A DNA stretch of 36,287 nt. Source: a bacterium. Its GTDB lineage: Bacteria; SZUA-182; SZUA-191; JAJRXT01. The notes beneath the pieces were generated by a model that was not told the DNA's origin, made no database searches, and saw only the letters and a list, made by a program, of their open reading frames with translations. A program made the translations under genes and the position numbers. Below, piece by piece: positions 33,361-36,287 of the stretch; position 1 is the first letter of the stretch, and every line of letters starts with the position of its first letter. The stretch covers positions 1-36,287 of the forward strand of contig JAJRUS010000100.1 of NCBI GenBank assembly GCA_024277675.1, written 5' to 3'.

Positions 33361-34605
33361 TTGAGTCCCGCTATAATTTCACAATTAATTTTAATTGCCT
33401 TTCTGTTAGCGCTGTCGGCCTGCTTTTCCGGCTCCGAGACGGCTTTGTTTTCCTTAAAGAAGATAAAGCTTAAAGAGCTACAACAAAAAGATGACCCGCA
33501 AGCTAAAGCCATAACCCGCCTGCTGAGCAAACCGCGGCGTTTATTGATTACCATTTTATTGGGCAATGAACTGGTAAACGTAGCTGCTACCGCTATCGCC
33601 ACCACATTGGCGATTGAGCTGTTCGGCCTTAAAGGGGTTAGTATTGCCATATCGGCCATGATTTTTATGCTGCTCGTTTTTGGTGAGGTTACCCCAAAAA
33701 CCATAGCCGTATATAACCCGCTGCGCTTTGCCTCAGTTATAGCCCCCGCCCTGCAGCTGTTTTCCCGGCTGATCTCGCCTTTAATAAAAGTCCTGCAGTG
33801 GTTAGTGGATTTGCTGTTGGCTCCTTTTGCGGCAGCTTCCACCGATACCGCCATTACGGAGGCTGAATTCAAATCCATACTGGATGTCAGTAAAGACCGG
33901 GGTATCCTGGAGGATACCGAACGGGAGATGATCCGCAACGTATTTGACTTTGCCGAAACCACGGTAGCTGAGGTTATGCTACCCCGCAAGAATATGTTTT
34001 GTCTGCCGATTGACGAGAACTTAAACAATGTAATTAAGAAAATCAAGAAAAACCTATATGCCCGTATACCGGTCTATCAAGGAAGCATGGATCACATAGT
34101 GGGTCTTTTGTATACCAAAGATTTGCTCATACACCAGAACAAACTAAAACCCTATAAGTCCATAAAAGAGATATTGCATCCCCCCCAACTGGTGCCTCAG
34201 ACCAAGAAAGTCGGCGAGTTGTTGCGGGATATTCAGATACATAAGGTTCATTTAGCTATAGTCGTAGATAAGCAAGGGAGAACCGTGGGGCTCATCAGCC
34301 TGCATGATATTCTGGAAGAGTTGTTTGGCGAGATTATTGATGAATCGGAAGTTAAAGAGCGGCTGGTACGCCAACTTGACCATAACACATATAAAGTATC
34401 GGCCTTAATGCAGCTTGACGACTTTAACCGAACCCTGAAAGCCAGCTTGCCCCGGCAGGATTTTGAGACACTGGGCGGATTTCTGCAGGATTTATGGGGG
34501 CGCATCCCGGCTAAGGGGGAGAAGATTCACTTTGATAATCTGGAGTTTACTATCAGCAAGGTTAAGCGGCGCCATATTGATGAAGTGTTGGTCAAAAAAA
34601 GGTAG
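33361..34605 (+). CDS. CorC/HlyC family CBS-domain membrane protein, first of tandem pair
   Basis: A 414-residue protein from TTG 33361 (AGGA 9 nt upstream); GTG 33343 would add six residues. A DUF21/CNNM membrane domain covers ~1-190 ('SACFSGSETALFSLKKIK', 'GNELVNVAATAIATT', 'FGEVTPKTIAVYN'). Two CBS domains follow (~200-325; 'VAEVMLPRKNM', 'LGEL...VDKQGRTVGLISLHDILEELFGEI' type), and a CorC_HlyC/transporter-associated domain (~340-410; 'DFETLGGFL'). Family members are linked to Mg2+/Co2+ transport or efflux; earlier called hemolysins. It is followed after 6 bp by a paralogue. Confidence 0.92.
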   Translation: MSPAIISQLILIAFLLALSACFSGSETALFSLKKIKLKELQQKDDPQAKAITRLLSKPRRLLITILLGNELVNVAATAIATTLAIELFGLKGVSIAISAMIFMLLVFGEVTPKTIAVYNPLRFASVIAPALQLFSRLISPLIKVLQWLVDLLLAPFAAASTDTAITEAEFKSILDVSKDRGILEDTEREMIRNVFDFAETTVAEVMLPRKNMFCLPIDENLNNVIKKIKKNLYARIPVYQGSMDHIVGLLYTKDLLIHQNKLKPYKSIKEILHPPQLVPQTKKVGELLRDIQIHKVHLAIVVDKQGRTVGLISLHDILEELFGEIIDESEVKERLVRQLDHNTYKVSALMQLDDFNRTLKASLPRQDFETLGGFLQDLWGRIPAKGEKIHFDNLEFTISKVKRRHIDEVLVKKR

Positions 34606-34611
34606 TTAATA

Positions 34612-35892
34612 ATGTCGGGTTGGATTTTCGTAATTGCTATTATTATCTGCATATTGGCGGAAGGCTTTTTCTCCGGGGCTGAGATTGCCATCGTTTCAGC
34701 CAGCAAGATCAAGTTGAATTATCTGGCTCAAAGCGGTTCTAAGGCCGCCCAGTTGATACAACGCATGTTGCAGCAGCCGGCCAAGCTACTTTCCACTACG
34801 CTGGTGGGCACTAACATTTGTACCGTTGTGGCGGCTGCCCTGGCCACTACCATACTAACCCGGACATATCACGGGCGGGCCGGGCTATATGCCACCCTGA
34901 TCATATTTCCCCTGACCCTGATCTTTGGTGAAATTATACCCAAGACCCTTTATCATCAGCACAGAAACAGGATTACTATTTTGCTGGCTTACCCCCTGAA
35001 GGTCATCTCGCTGATCTTGTCTCCCATAGTGCTGGTGATGAATGGGCTGGTAGGATTATTGCTCAGGGTGTTTAAAGCGGAAGTGGGCCTGGAGCAGTTG
35101 TTTGTCACCAAGGAAGAGCTGAGATCGTTAGTGTCTCAGGATAAGCATGGAGAAATGCTGGAAAAAGTAGAACGTGAATTAATCGGCCGTATCTTTGATT
35201 TTGGCGATACCCTGGTTAAAGAAGCGTTGGTGCCGCTGATTGATGTGGTGGCGGTGGCCAGGGAGGCTACCATAAACCAGGTTATTAGTCTGGTACAAGA
35301 CAAGGGCTTCTCCCGATTCCCGGTATTTTATAAGCGAGTGGACAATATCATCGGAGTAATCAATGCCTTCGACCTCATCTATGCCAAGGAGGGAGAGCAG
35401 GATTTCACCCGTTTTGTTGCTCCGGCCTGCTATGTGCCGGAAACCATGCGCATAGGCGATCTGTTCAAGGAGTTTCAGCACCGCGGGATTCAACTGGCGA
35501 TTGTAGTGGATGAATACGGCAACAGCCAGGGCATCGTTACGCTGGAGGATATTCTGGAGGAAATCGTGGGCGAAATACAGGATGAGTATGACGCTGAACG
35601 CCAGCTTTATCAGGTGCTGGATGATGGTTCTTATATTATGGACGCCCGCATGGAAATTGACCATATACGTGAAAAGCTGGGGCTGGATCTCCCGGAAGGG
35701 GATTTTGAAACCCTGGGCGGGTTGGTATTGCAGTTGATGAAGAAAATACCGGATCCCGGTGATAAGACAACCATCGGCAACCTGGAGCTAACCGTGTTAA
35801 AGTCCGATGGGCGCAGTATAAAAAAGATCAAGCTGGTTAAACTTCCAGGTCCGCCGGATGCCTCAGCAGCAGACAATTTTGGCTGTGATTGA
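34612..35892 (+). CDS. CorC/HlyC family CBS-domain membrane protein, second of tandem pair
   Basis: A 426-residue paralogue of the preceding protein with the same order of domains: DUF21 membrane part ('EGFFSGAEIAIVSASKIK', 'GTNICTVVAAALATT', 'FGEIIPKTLYHQHRN'), CBS pair (~200-330; 'VKEALVPLIDV', 'VVDEYGNSQGIVTLEDILEE') and the C-terminal CorC domain ('DFETLGGLVLQL'). The AGGTAG before ATG 34612 acts as ribosome site. Tandem pairs of this family are common and may form a heterodimer. The C-terminal ten residues after 'KLVKLPG' are unrelated to the paralogue. Confidence 0.92.
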   Translation: MSGWIFVIAIIICILAEGFFSGAEIAIVSASKIKLNYLAQSGSKAAQLIQRMLQQPAKLLSTTLVGTNICTVVAAALATTILTRTYHGRAGLYATLIIFPLTLIFGEIIPKTLYHQHRNRITILLAYPLKVISLILSPIVLVMNGLVGLLLRVFKAEVGLEQLFVTKEELRSLVSQDKHGEMLEKVERELIGRIFDFGDTLVKEALVPLIDVVAVAREATINQVISLVQDKGFSRFPVFYKRVDNIIGVINAFDLIYAKEGEQDFTRFVAPACYVPETMRIGDLFKEFQHRGIQLAIVVDEYGNSQGIVTLEDILEEIVGEIQDEYDAERQLYQVLDDGSYIMDARMEIDHIREKLGLDLPEGDFETLGGLVLQLMKKIPDPGDKTTIGNLELTVLKSDGRSIKKIKLVKLPGPPDASAADNFGCD

Positions 35893-36287
35893 AAAACAAC
35901 TGTCTGTTGAATTTTGGAAGTTGATACAAAAACGTCGAAGCCAGCCAACCGTATCTCTGGAATAACACCAATAATCTTGTAATCTTAAACGCAAACCGCT
36001 TTCAAAACGCATTGTGTATGTTGTCAACAAAAACGCCTCACCACCCATCACTTTTGAGGAGCAGTAGTGGGAGTTTTTTCCCGAGCTGTGCGATCCGTTT
36101 TAGGAGTCGAAGGCTGTATATATGCATGTAGTTTGTCATCCCTAGATGAATGCGGGTTTATGTTAACAATTATATGTTATATAAGAACTTTTTCGATACT
36201 TTTATAGGACTTTATTGGCACCCTTTTAGTTTGTCCACCAAAACGTAAAATCAATCACTTACAAACCTTTTCTGCAAGTAGTTTGTC
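35893..36287. other. Non-coding 3' end of the window
   Basis: 395 bp without a credible ORF. It is AT-rich and contains a short direct repeat, TGCATGTAGTTTGTC (36123-36137) and TGCAAGTAGTTTGTC (36273-36287), 150 bp apart with one mismatch, and a shorter partial copy (TAGTTTGTC, 36227-36235). The second copy reaches the window edge, so a repeat element or IS end may continue beyond. Confidence 0.4.

Noticed and set aside
35179-35664. 161-codon open frame opposite the second CorC gene
   Set aside because: Shadow of the CBS-domain coding sequence.

Overview
The window is chromosomal, compactly coded DNA from a bacterium (bacterial Shine-Dalgarno sites, sigma-70-type promoters, rimP-nusA, miaA, tsaB). 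The gene content points to an anaerobe with corrinoid chemistry: a CooC-type nickel-insertion ATPase, cobT, a B12-binding radical SAM enzyme and a homocitrate/Re-citrate-synthase-like enzyme. Lipoproteins with TPRs, a DUF3857/transglutaminase protein and an LpoA/LivK-like periplasmic protein hint at a diderm or an uncultured deep lineage. I cannot name the taxon from sequence alone. No tRNA, rRNA, prophage or cas genes were seen.

Layout. 1-9.2 kb, plus strand: 5'-truncated TPR/periplasmic-binding protein, Na+/alanine symporter (AGCS), FxsA, a GT39-like membrane glycosyltransferase, a B12-radical SAM-SPASM-like enzyme and a TPR lipoprotein. 9.25-12.3 kb, minus strand operon: MBL hydrolase, dCMP deaminase, a short archaeal-type thymidylate synthase and miaA; the two middle genes form the dCMP to dUMP to dTMP route. 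12.4-15 kb, plus: a TPR lipoprotein and a DUF3857/transglutaminase protein separated only by one in-frame TAA. 15-18.3 kb, minus: a methyltransferase overlapping a SEC-C/TMTC-like/TPR membrane protein. 18.7-23.5 kb: a GGQ ribosome-rescue-type factor, a family 5 solute-binding lipoprotein (minus), then rimP-nusA-cooC behind a leader with a terminator hairpin. 23.6-26.5 kb: a GGDEF diguanylate cyclase and a PilZ protein (both minus) flank cobT. 27-30 kb, plus: homocitrate-synthase-like gene, tsaB and a PHP phosphoesterase. 30-31.7 kb, minus: two ECF-type ABC ATPases. 31.8-35.9 kb, plus: a KtrB/TrkH K+ transporter and two tandem CorC/HlyC proteins.

Most notable: (i) the single in-frame stop splitting what reads as one exported TPR-transglutaminase protein; (ii) two ECF ATPases that both lack the switch histidine, one also lacking the Q-loop Gln and D-loop Asp; (iii) a B12-radical SAM protein with a SPASM-like Cys-rich C-terminus and no visible substrate; (iv) a 131-bp MITE-like element whose terminal repeat abuts the cobT promoter, with a related repeat just upstream of another strong promoter; (v) a 37-bp duplicated repeat with a 35-bp spacer; (vi) nusA overlapping cooC. 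I did not find a clearly new multi-gene defence or biosynthetic system; the GT39/B12-radical SAM/TPR-lipoprotein cluster is the best candidate for undescribed biology.
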